Source of the DNA: G965261475 sp965261475 [NCBI: bacterium]
Lineage (GTDB): Bacteria > SAR324 > XYD2-FULL-50-16
Reading direction: 5' to 3'
Assembly: GCA_965261475.1 (NCBI GenBank)
Contig: OZ253454.1
Span: forward strand, 248,001 to 312,000
DNA: 64,000 nt
Below are positions 47,572 to 55,740 of this stretch, one piece after another. The notes beneath the pieces were generated by a model that ran no database searches, was not told where the DNA came from, and saw nothing but the letters and a program-made list of their open reading frames with translations. The translations under genes and the position numbers were made by a program. Every line of letters begins with the position of its first letter. Position 1 is the stretch's first letter.

Positions 47572-48765
47572 ATGTTAAAAAGCGAATTATTGGAGCTTCT
47601 TCACCAGGGAGAAGGTCCCAAACTTGAATATAAACAAGATAGCATTCGACCTGAGTCCTTAGCGAAGCAAATCGTTGGTTTTGCCAATATGAATGGCGGT
47701 CAAATTTTGATGGGGGTTGAAGATGATAGCAGTATCAGTGGGCTTCAAAGAGAAAATTTTCAAGCATGGTTGATGGATACGGTAATCTCAAGATATGTTC
47801 ATCCGGCTATTTTGCCTGACTATGAAGAGATTGCTTATGCAGATAAAAAGATAGCCGTTATAACCGTGCCACAGGGTAGTACTAAACCATATACGCTCAG
47901 ACTCAACGACTGTGAAGATGCCTATGTTCGCTATGGCAATACCTGTCAGTTGGCAACACGCGAACAACAATCCAGATTATTTGCAGCGGGTGGCTTGCTA
48001 TCGGCAGAAAAACTCCCAGTATATGGCTCTACAATAGCGGACCTGGATGAGCGGCGTTACCAGGAATATTTCTATAATGTCCTGCAATATTCGCCAGAAG
48101 ATGATTTGCAGAAACTGCTTATTGATCATAGTTTTCTAGTGGGCGAATTGCCCAATTTAAACTGTAGCTATTTTGCTTATGCCTTGTTTGCGAAAGCCCC
48201 CAAACTAAGATTGCCACAAGCTGGGCTGAGACTCACCGTTTATGATGGGAATGACAAGGATTACCATACTCGGTTTGACAGAGATTTTAATATTCCGATG
48301 CTGGCGTATCGTGGTTCTTCGACATCTAATCTGATTGAAACGGCGTTGCATGAAAATATACATATTCAAGAATATGTTAGCCACGAGGAACTGGAGGATA
48401 TGACCCGCAAACGAGTATGGCATTACCCTCAAGCAGCAATACGGGAATTAGTCATCAACGCGCTCATTCACAGAGACTGGACTAAACAGGATTATGTGCG
48501 TGTGGTTGTTTACGCTAATCGATTTGAAATAACCAGCCCCGGTGCATTGCCCAATGGCATGACGGTGGAGAAAATAACAAGTGGCGTGTCTGTGCAACGC
48601 AATCCATTGTCAGGCAGAATTTTCAGAGATTACGGCTATCTGGAACAGCAGAGCATGGGACTTCGGCTCAAGGTCATTCCGTTGATGTTGCAACACAACG
48701 GCACAGCACCCGATTTTGAAGCCACTGCCGATTATTTTAAAGTAACATTATGGCAAAAAGCATAG
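47572..48765 (+). CDS. AlbA_2 (Schlafen-like) ATP-binding regulator
   Basis: 397 residues. The N-terminal AlbA_2 domain shows LLELLHQGEGPKLEYKQD and VGFANMNGGQILMGVED. The C-terminal half has an ATPase/GHKL-like block, AIRELVINALIHRDWTKQD, followed by YANRFEITSPGALPNGM. This pairing is common in putative transcriptional regulators and in defence gene groups. AlbA_2 domains are related to Schlafen RNase cores, so either regulation or RNA cleavage is possible. It overlaps the res gene by 16 bases, showing translational coupling. Confidence 0.82.
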   Translation: MLKSELLELLHQGEGPKLEYKQDSIRPESLAKQIVGFANMNGGQILMGVEDDSSISGLQRENFQAWLMDTVISRYVHPAILPDYEEIAYADKKIAVITVPQGSTKPYTLRLNDCEDAYVRYGNTCQLATREQQSRLFAAGGLLSAEKLPVYGSTIADLDERRYQEYFYNVLQYSPEDDLQKLLIDHSFLVGELPNLNCSYFAYALFAKAPKLRLPQAGLRLTVYDGNDKDYHTRFDRDFNIPMLAYRGSSTSNLIETALHENIHIQEYVSHEELEDMTRKRVWHYPQAAIRELVINALIHRDWTKQDYVRVVVYANRFEITSPGALPNGMTVEKITSGVSVQRNPLSGRIFRDYGYLEQQSMGLRLKVIPLMLQHNGTAPDFEATADYFKVTLWQKA

Positions 48766-51563
48766 ACAACCTCATCATCAATAGACCCTACTCCGAGCCA
48801 AAATATCACTGGTATTACCAGCGCGATAGTAGAGATTTTTCTCTCAAAAAGGGTCGGAGACCAGCTGGGTATGTGATAGCAACACCTGGAACCAGAGGCT
48901 TTGATGACCCGGGTATTTTTGTTGAAATTAAACAAGTAAACAAAATCCGCCCGCGAGTCCAAAAGTGGCGAGAAGCAGGCTACCGCGGAGTTACGGGCAT
49001 CACCAAACGCTTGCTGGAGCACTGGCAGGCACCAGAAACTCTGCCCGAACGGCGGTTTTTCTTTTGTCAGTTAGAGGCTATTGAAACCCTGATTTGGTTG
49101 ACTGAAGCCCCGAGCTGTGAGCGTGTAGGCATTGATATTAAAGGTGATGGCAGTGACTATGAGCGCTGGTGTAGCAAGATGGCGACTGGCTCAGGCAAGA
49201 CTATTATCATGGCGATGATTATTGCCTGGAATTTTTTAAATAAGGTAACTGACGCTAGGGATACAAGGTTTAGTAAAAATGTGCTAGTTGTCGCACCCGG
49301 CTTGACGGTAAAAAATCGCTTGCAGGTTTTACAGCCCACAAATAGTGAGAACTATTACGAGAAATTTAATATTGTTCCGTCGTCCTTGATGGATAAATTA
49401 CGACAAGGCAAGGTACTAATTCAAAACTGGCATAAATTGGCTTGGGATACGCAGGAAAAACTAGATTATAAGGCTAAAAAAGGACAACTGCGCTCAGTCG
49501 ATAAAAGAAAACACCTTGAAATCAGTGCTACAGCCTATACTCGACAAGTTTTAGGAGACATGGCAAAGACGCGCAATATTTTAGTGATTAACGATGAGGC
49601 ACACCATGCTTGGCGTGAAAACCCTCAGGCGACAGGAAAATACCAACGCATCGGCTCAGATAAGGACAGCTCCGAAGTAGCGACTGTCTGGGTTGGGGGA
49701 CTAGACAGGATACACCAACAAAATGGCATTCTGCGTTGCTTTGATCTTTCTGCTACGCCATTTTCACCGTCTGGAAAAAAGTCGGAGGAGGAGTCGTTAT
49801 TCTCCTGGATTGTGTCTGATTTTGGTTTGAACGACGCTATTGAATCAGGATTGGTAAAAACACCAAGAGTAGTGGTTCGCGATGACAGCAAAGTCACCAA
49901 AGAGCTAAAATCCCGCCTTTACCATATTTATAATGACAAGGAAGTCAAAGATGACATCAACCGCAGAGCAGAGGCAACCGAGCCACTACCTGATTTAATT
50001 ACTAACGCCTATTATTTGCTCGGTATGGACTGGCAAGCTACCAAGCAAGCGTGGCATAAAGAAAAGCACCCAGTACCACCGGTGATGATAACCGTTGCTA
50101 ACAGAACTGAAACCTCAGCACGCATAAAATACGCTTTTGAGCATAACAAAATTTTAATCCCTGAACTATGCAACCCAGAGAAAACCTTGCAAATAGACAG
50201 TAAGGTATTAGGTGAGGCGGAGGCTGCAACAGAAGCGGCGGATATTGAGATAGTGGCGGCTGATGAGAGTGAGAAAGCCCACTCACTAACCAAGAAACAA
50301 CAAGCGGAATTATTGCGACAAACTGTTGATACGGTCGGCAAAGTGGGTAAGCTCGGCGAACAGATTCAAAATGTGATCTCGGTAGGGATGCTATCAGAGG
50401 GCTGGGATGCGCAAACAGTAACCCATATTATGGGTATCAGAGCATTTTCCAGTCAATTATTGTGCGAGCAGGTGGTGGGTCGTGGTCTTAGACGGGTTAG
50501 TTATGAAGTCAACGCTGACAATTTTTTTGACCCAGAATATGTCAATATATTTGGCATTCCCTTTACTTTTTTGCCACACGAGGGAAACAACGAACTATCA
50601 CCTACACCACCACTACCGAAAACAAGAATTGAAGTGATTAGTGAAAAACAAGCGCATGAAATTAGCTGGCCAAACATTATTCGCATCGAGCGAGTATATC
50701 GTCCGCTACTGACCCTAGATTGGGAGAAAGTTGAAACGCTGACAATAGATCCTTATGTATCTATTACCGAAGCAGAGTTGGATGCTATTGTTGCAGCAAA
50801 AGCACACCCGGCAGTTAGAGCCGCCATCGGTCTTGAGAAAATTGCAAAAGAGACCAGAGTACAAACAATTGTCTTTAGAATCGCCTCGGACATCTATAAC
50901 GCCGAGCAAAAACCCGACCAGAGAGGCTCTAAAGAGGTATTTTTGATTCAGCTAGTCAAGTTGGTTGAGATATTTATAAAATCAGAAAAAATCACTATTA
51001 AAAATAATTCATTCCATCGACAAAACAGCAAGTGGAAAATACTGGTCATACTCAACATGAGTAAAATCATACAACACATCTGGTCGGCAATCAGAGTGGA
51101 TAATAGCAAAAAATTAGCACCAGTATTTGAGCAGGAAAAACCTATCAAATCAACAGCTGAGATGAGAGAGTGGTTTACCAGCAAACCCTGTGAGTGGTTG
51201 CAAAAATCACATATTAGCCATTGCGTCTATGACAGTGGCTGGGAAGCGACCGAAGCTTATTTTCTGGAAAAATCTGACTTGGTCGAATCATTTGTAAAAA
51301 ACGACCATTTGGGTTTTGTGATTTTATACCACTATCAAGGGGTTACTAAAAAATACTATCCTGATTTTATTATTCGCCTGAGTAATGGAGCCTATTTGAT
51401 ACTGGAGACCAAAGGTAGAGACAGCGAGCAAGACAAAACCAAGCGGAAATATTTGCGCGAATGGGTCAACGCAGTCAATGAGCACGGCGGTTTTGGTCGC
51501 TGGCACCAGCAAGTTTCGTTTGCACCCTCTGATGTAAAGAGCAAACTCATAAAATGTATATAA
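48750..51563 (+). CDS. Type III-like restriction helicase-nuclease (Res, BPTD_3080 type)
   Basis: 937 residues. The start IINRPYSEPKYHWYYQRDSR is the signature of this subgroup. Helicase motifs are SKMATGSGKTIIMAMI near residue 145, INDEAHHAWRENP near 279, DLSATPF near 332, and VVGRGLRRVSYEV near 575. The C-terminal nuclease core is YYPDFIIRLSNGAYLILETKGRD near 870 (PD...ExK). It would translocate and cut DNA unmodified by Mod. It appears intact. Short 5' relics of related genes occur at 25.1, 27.6, 55.7, 60.2 and 61.3 kb, so this gene type has been copied and lost here repeatedly. Confidence 0.88.
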   Translation: MAKSIDNLIINRPYSEPKYHWYYQRDSRDFSLKKGRRPAGYVIATPGTRGFDDPGIFVEIKQVNKIRPRVQKWREAGYRGVTGITKRLLEHWQAPETLPERRFFFCQLEAIETLIWLTEAPSCERVGIDIKGDGSDYERWCSKMATGSGKTIIMAMIIAWNFLNKVTDARDTRFSKNVLVVAPGLTVKNRLQVLQPTNSENYYEKFNIVPSSLMDKLRQGKVLIQNWHKLAWDTQEKLDYKAKKGQLRSVDKRKHLEISATAYTRQVLGDMAKTRNILVINDEAHHAWRENPQATGKYQRIGSDKDSSEVATVWVGGLDRIHQQNGILRCFDLSATPFSPSGKKSEEESLFSWIVSDFGLNDAIESGLVKTPRVVVRDDSKVTKELKSRLYHIYNDKEVKDDINRRAEATEPLPDLITNAYYLLGMDWQATKQAWHKEKHPVPPVMITVANRTETSARIKYAFEHNKILIPELCNPEKTLQIDSKVLGEAEAATEAADIEIVAADESEKAHSLTKKQQAELLRQTVDTVGKVGKLGEQIQNVISVGMLSEGWDAQTVTHIMGIRAFSSQLLCEQVVGRGLRRVSYEVNADNFFDPEYVNIFGIPFTFLPHEGNNELSPTPPLPKTRIEVISEKQAHEISWPNIIRIERVYRPLLTLDWEKVETLTIDPYVSITEAELDAIVAAKAHPAVRAAIGLEKIAKETRVQTIVFRIASDIYNAEQKPDQRGSKEVFLIQLVKLVEIFIKSEKITIKNNSFHRQNSKWKILVILNMSKIIQHIWSAIRVDNSKKLAPVFEQEKPIKSTAEMREWFTSKPCEWLQKSHISHCVYDSGWEATEAYFLEKSDLVESFVKNDHLGFVILYHYQGVTKKYYPDFIIRLSNGAYLILETKGRDSEQDKTKRKYLREWVNAVNEHGGFGRWHQQVSFAPSDVKSKLIKCI

Positions 51564-51611
51564 TTAGTCTTTATTGTTTGGAGTGATAGAGGGTGCACTA
51601 CATAAGTCAAT

Positions 51612-51798
51612 TATTGGTAGTATATTATCTGTTGATAATCTAAAATTATAATTCTAATAAAAATTAAAATGAAAAACATACAAAGTATCTTGTTAATTGC
51701 ACTTGTTATGAGCTTGTTGACGATAAAGTAGCAGTAGAAACAAAAAGCGCTAAAAAAGCCATCTTTAAAGAGGGAGATTCTATGCTATTTGAGCAAAC
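51612..51798 (+). pseudogene. Cupin-segment repeat, copy B (two internal deletions)
   Basis: The leader from TATTGGTAGTATATT and the cupin ATG are kept. The frame then jumps at about 51729 from the signal-peptide part to GTAGCAGTAGAAAC, the middle of the gene, and at about 51785 from GATTCTATGCT to TTTGAGCAAAC beyond its end. Less than half the gene is left and it cannot make a cupin. The DNA then runs straight into a mod remnant, as in copy A. Confidence 0.88.
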
Positions 51799-51810
51799 CC
51801 ACAAAAAATT

Positions 51811-52182
51811 ATGCTAACACACAAAAATCCGAAAAAATCAACTCAAAAACCGATTGAGTCCTACGACTACAAGGACAAGCAGCGGCTCAATAACCCGCCG
51901 GTTGGACTAGTTACGCCGCAGAACGACCCGGACAAAGGCAAAAAGCAAACCTACGCCTATGATCTGCACCTTGAGCCGCAACTAGACTGGGTGGGTAAAA
52001 CCGAGCATAGCAGTTTTTTGTTGCCGACAGTTTCTTTGCATGTGCACGAGCGCATTGACCCGCAAACCATTATTGAAGCGGTTAGCAAGGTAGCAGATGA
52101 CGGAGGACAACTCAGTCTTTTAACAGTAAAAATAGTGGATGACTGGGGGATTGAGAGTTTACGAATTTTAGAGACAACTTGA
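51811..52182 (+). pseudogene. Collapsed mod gene (both ends joined in frame)
   Basis: 123 codons. The first ~107 match the N-terminus of Mod at 42.3 kb almost exactly (PKKSTQKPIESYDYKDK, LGL-type middle, VADDGGQLSL). The frame then jumps to the Mod C-terminus, VKIVDDWGIESLRI, with about 2.2 kb missing. All catalytic motifs are gone. The deletion kept the reading frame, so a small protein could still be made. The stop overlaps the start region of the AAA+ gene, which therefore stands where the TrlF-like gene stands in the intact module. Confidence 0.85.
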
Positions 52183-52184
52183 TT

Positions 52185-53159
52185 ATGGCTAGAGCAGACC
52201 TATTGGTGCAATTAGCAAAACATGCTGTTAGCAATGATAACAATAAAGTATTGCAAGTTTTAGAGGGTATTATTGCTGAGGAGCATCAAAAAAATCACCG
52301 CATTCTAGCTGAACGCCTAACCCGTGTTATTCGAGATTCGGGTGAGCAAAAACGCACGGGCAGAATTTTACAAAACGGCATCGCCTTATTGGTGCATGAA
52401 TTAATTCCAGAGCGTTCTTTTGCAGATATTTATTTGTCAAAACACAATATAAAATTGCTGAATGATTTAAAAGACGAGCACTTGCGCAAGGAACTTTTGC
52501 AATCTTATGGTGTATCGCCGCGTAATCGCTTAATGTTTTTAGGTTCCCCGGGGAACGGGAAAACAACCCTAGCTGAAGCCTTAGCCTATGAGCTAATGTT
52601 GCCCCTAGTGGTCGTTCGTTATGATGGATTGATTGGTAGTTTTCTTGGCGAAACAGCCAATCGCCTAAATAAAATATTTGAATACACTCGGACACGGCAT
52701 TGCCTGCTATTTTTTGATGAATTTGATGTAATAGGCAAGGAGCGAGGAGACCGCAATGAAACAGGCGAGATTAAACGCATTGTCAGTTCACTCTTATTAC
52801 AGATAGATGCACTGCCAAGCCGTACCGTAATTGTAGTTGCCAGCAATCATGCTTCGCTTATTGATTCGGCTGCATGGAGGCGTTTTCAAGTCCGCATTGA
52901 ATTAGCCCCGCCCACACCCACAGAGTCGGTACAATATCTAATTGACTATCAGCGTAAAACCAAAATGAATTTTGGCATTGATTGTGTAAAAATTGTCCAA
53001 TTGTTAAAACCGATATCTTATGCCGAATTAGAGGAATTTTGCCGAGATGTGTTGCGTAAAGCTATTTTGCACAAGCTGACCGAAAAAGCTACATCAATAA
53101 CCAAACAAAAAATATCCGAGTGGAACAGTCGCGATAAATTAAAAAGTATAAATAAATAG
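52185..53159 (+). CDS. AAA+ ATPase paired with a subtilase
   Basis: 324 residues from the ATG at 52185; a TTG six bases earlier is also in frame. An N-terminal helical part (1-110) precedes one AAA+ module: Walker A FLGSPGNGKTTLAEALA near residue 120, Walker B CLLFFDEFDVIGKERGD near 175, and VASNHASLIDSAAWRRF with the arginine finger near 225. The form is like FtsH/CDC48-type AAA domains. The gene for a subtilisin-like protease begins three bases later, so the pair is an operon; the ATPase probably unfolds or recruits substrates for the protease. Similar ATPase-subtilase pairs are seen in conflict and defence gene groups. Confidence 0.85.
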   Translation: MARADLLVQLAKHAVSNDNNKVLQVLEGIIAEEHQKNHRILAERLTRVIRDSGEQKRTGRILQNGIALLVHELIPERSFADIYLSKHNIKLLNDLKDEHLRKELLQSYGVSPRNRLMFLGSPGNGKTTLAEALAYELMLPLVVVRYDGLIGSFLGETANRLNKIFEYTRTRHCLLFFDEFDVIGKERGDRNETGEIKRIVSSLLLQIDALPSRTVIVVASNHASLIDSAAWRRFQVRIELAPPTPTESVQYLIDYQRKTKMNFGIDCVKIVQLLKPISYAELEEFCRDVLRKAILHKLTEKATSITKQKISEWNSRDKLKSINK

Positions 53160-53161
53160 AT

Positions 53162-55645
53162 ATGGATTCTACAAAACCGTTATTGATTTTTCCGCAACCT
53201 GAATTAGTGGACGCACCCAGAGGCTACGGCGGTGGCTCTTTGCCCCCACAACCTAGAGATTATTCGAAGCGTGCCGAACGCATTGTCAGCCGCTTTACGC
53301 AAGCAATTAACTATATTCAAGCCACCCCCGGTGACTCGAATCACGTTCTCGTGATTGAAACGGTCGGCAAACTTCAGAACTTTCATCAAGCTGTGGACAA
53401 GATTGATGGGTTAGAGTGGATTGCTGAATTTGAAGTGGATGAGGTGGATTTGGAGGAAATGTATGAACCAGAAAGTGATGACTATAAAAAAGCCCGTAAG
53501 CAAGGCGGCAAGTGGTATTTTTCATCGAGTAATCAGCGTGCTCTTAAAGAGCTGTTGAGCAGGTATCAAAGGTATAAAAAAGATGGTCACATAGAGTATG
53601 GGTTTGGTGACTGGAAAAACTTTTTTACCTACATCGTTGACTTGCACCTGTGGAATGAAAAAGATCGCTTGGAAAACACTGGAATTGTTGAGCAATGGCA
53701 AGAAGAAGTCAAGATTAAGAGAGTCACTGCTTCTGAATGTAACTTTGAGATAGAGTTGCATTACCGGCGCAATGATTCTGATGCTAACTCCGCACAAGAG
53801 AATTTAGTCAATCATATAAAAAAACTAAACGGGAAAATAGGTAAAGCCTATCGCAATACAAGAATCGCTTTTCATGCGCTTAAAGCAACTTTGCCCGTAG
53901 CTGCGGTTGAACATGTTTTGACTGCACATACAAGTGAACCAGATTATCCGCAATGGATTAGCTCAAGCTCAATAAAGTATTGTCGCCCAATAGCTCAACA
54001 ATCCAGAGATGATATTGAGCCAGAAGTAAGCGAAGAGATCGCAGTTGAGCCACCTGGAGAAAACCCTCCTATAATCGCTTTGTTAGATGGTGTTCCGTTA
54101 ACAAATCATCAACTTATCAGAGATTTCATCGTATTCGATGATCCTGATAGCTTTTCTAGTCATTACCAACCTTCGCAATACAAGCACGGCACGGCAATGA
54201 CTTCGCTAATTTGTCATAATGATCTTTCTAGCCCAGAACGGAAGTCTACTCAACGAAAAATTTATGTGCGACCAATTATGCAACCGGATGATTTACGTCA
54301 ATCTATTGAACAAATACCCAGTGTTGAGTTTGTAGAAGATTTAATTGAGCGTGCCGTGGTGCGGATGATAGAAGGTAGTGAATCATCTGAACCAGTATGT
54401 CCTTCTGTGAAGATTATCAATCTTTCAATCGGTAATATTGATCAACAGTTTGTGCGTGAAATGTCACCCTGGGCTAAGTTGCTGGACTGGCTGTCGTGGA
54501 AATACAAGGTGTTGTTTATTATAAGTGCAGGTAATTACACCGCCAAAAAAATTACTATTGCCGATGGCAAAAATGTCACTGCCGAATTTATTATTAAAAT
54601 CAACCATCAGCATTTTTATAGAAAAATACTGTCTCCTGCTGAGTCAATGAATAGTTTGACGGTGGGTGCTATTCAACACGACCATTCTGATGACAGTGTG
54701 GATGGACTAAAAAATCCGTATGCAAATGAACGCCTACCAGCAGTATATAGTCGTGTTGGTCCAGGTTTTCGTTCTCAAATCAAGCCCGATATTTTAGTTG
54801 CAGGCGGCAAGCAGCTGTATCAAGTTGAGCAAAACGAATGGACTCCTCAATATAGGCGAAAAGGCATCGGACAAAAAGTTGCATCAGTGGGGTTCGTTGC
54901 GGAAGACATAGTACACACAACCCACACTTTCGGAACTAGCAATGCAACCGCAATAACAACCCATGCGGCGGCACACTTGTATGAGGTGATTGATTCATTA
55001 AATTACGAAGGCAATCAAATCCCCAAAGAGTCTTATGCACTTGTACTTAAATCACTTCTTGTGCACGGTGCAAGCTGGAATAATATGAGCGAACGCTATT
55101 TAGTGCCAAGCAACAAACAAAATAGCAGAAAAATTAAAAGGGTTTACGCCAGTAGTCACTTGGGCTACGGTGAGGCAGATTTTGAACGGGTAATGTCTTG
55201 CACGGCAAGGCGTGTAACCCTAATCGGTTTTGGTAGTCTTTCTCATAAGGAACGCCATTGTTTTCAATTACCCATACCTGATGACTTTAGAGATTTGCGT
55301 CTTAGGTTAACTGCTACATTGACATGGTTTACGCCTATCAATCCGTTTCGCTATGGCTGGCGACAAGCCAAATTATTTTTTGATATTCCCAGTTATACAA
55401 CAGGCGGAGCAAGGCAAGAGGCGGATTGGCATCAAGTTAAAAAAGGCACAGTACAACACGAAATTTTTGATATTAGGTCATTTACTGGTGATATGATTAA
55501 GATATTTGTCCAGTGTGCTGCCGATGCTAGCGAAAATCTTGAGGATAATGTCCCCTATGCAATTAGTTTTACAGTTGAGTCAATGCAAGAGACAGCGGTG
55601 GACTTATATACTATGATCAGTGAATCAATAGGAGTCCGTGTATAA
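53162..55645 (+). CDS. S8 (subtilisin-like) serine protease
   Basis: 827 residues with a complete catalytic triad: aspartate in IIALLDGVPLTN near residue 307, histidine in YKHGTAMTSLICH near 342, and serine in FGTSNATAITTHAAAH near 591. A long N-terminal region of about 290 residues precedes it and a beta-rich C-terminal region follows. There is no signal peptide, so it is expected to work in the cytoplasm with the AAA+ partner. The N-terminal part may recognise the trigger. A cytoplasmic protease needing an ATPase beside RM modules suggests an abortive or regulatory defence role, but this is inference. Confidence 0.85.
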   Translation: MDSTKPLLIFPQPELVDAPRGYGGGSLPPQPRDYSKRAERIVSRFTQAINYIQATPGDSNHVLVIETVGKLQNFHQAVDKIDGLEWIAEFEVDEVDLEEMYEPESDDYKKARKQGGKWYFSSSNQRALKELLSRYQRYKKDGHIEYGFGDWKNFFTYIVDLHLWNEKDRLENTGIVEQWQEEVKIKRVTASECNFEIELHYRRNDSDANSAQENLVNHIKKLNGKIGKAYRNTRIAFHALKATLPVAAVEHVLTAHTSEPDYPQWISSSSIKYCRPIAQQSRDDIEPEVSEEIAVEPPGENPPIIALLDGVPLTNHQLIRDFIVFDDPDSFSSHYQPSQYKHGTAMTSLICHNDLSSPERKSTQRKIYVRPIMQPDDLRQSIEQIPSVEFVEDLIERAVVRMIEGSESSEPVCPSVKIINLSIGNIDQQFVREMSPWAKLLDWLSWKYKVLFIISAGNYTAKKITIADGKNVTAEFIIKINHQHFYRKILSPAESMNSLTVGAIQHDHSDDSVDGLKNPYANERLPAVYSRVGPGFRSQIKPDILVAGGKQLYQVEQNEWTPQYRRKGIGQKVASVGFVAEDIVHTTHTFGTSNATAITTHAAAHLYEVIDSLNYEGNQIPKESYALVLKSLLVHGASWNNMSERYLVPSNKQNSRKIKRVYASSHLGYGEADFERVMSCTARRVTLIGFGSLSHKERHCFQLPIPDDFRDLRLRLTATLTWFTPINPFRYGWRQAKLFFDIPSYTTGGARQEADWHQVKKGTVQHEIFDIRSFTGDMIKIFVQCAADASENLEDNVPYAISFTVESMQETAVDLYTMISESIGVRV

Positions 55646-55670
55646 ATGTTTAACTCTATCATCCAGATAA

Positions 55671-55727
55671 TTATCAATAGCCCCTACGCCGAGCCGTAGC
55701 AGCACTGGTATTACCAGCACAAGAAAA
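55671..55727 (+). pseudogene. Relic of the 5' end of a Res gene
   Basis: The DNA matches the start of Res at 48.77 kb: ATCAATAG.CCCTAC.CCGAGCC, then CACTGGTATTACCAGC. Translation gives NSPYAEP, a stop, then QHWYYQHKK. Only about 20 codons are left before the RadC-fusion gene. Confidence 0.8.
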
Positions 55728-55740
55728 AAAGTTTTTAATT

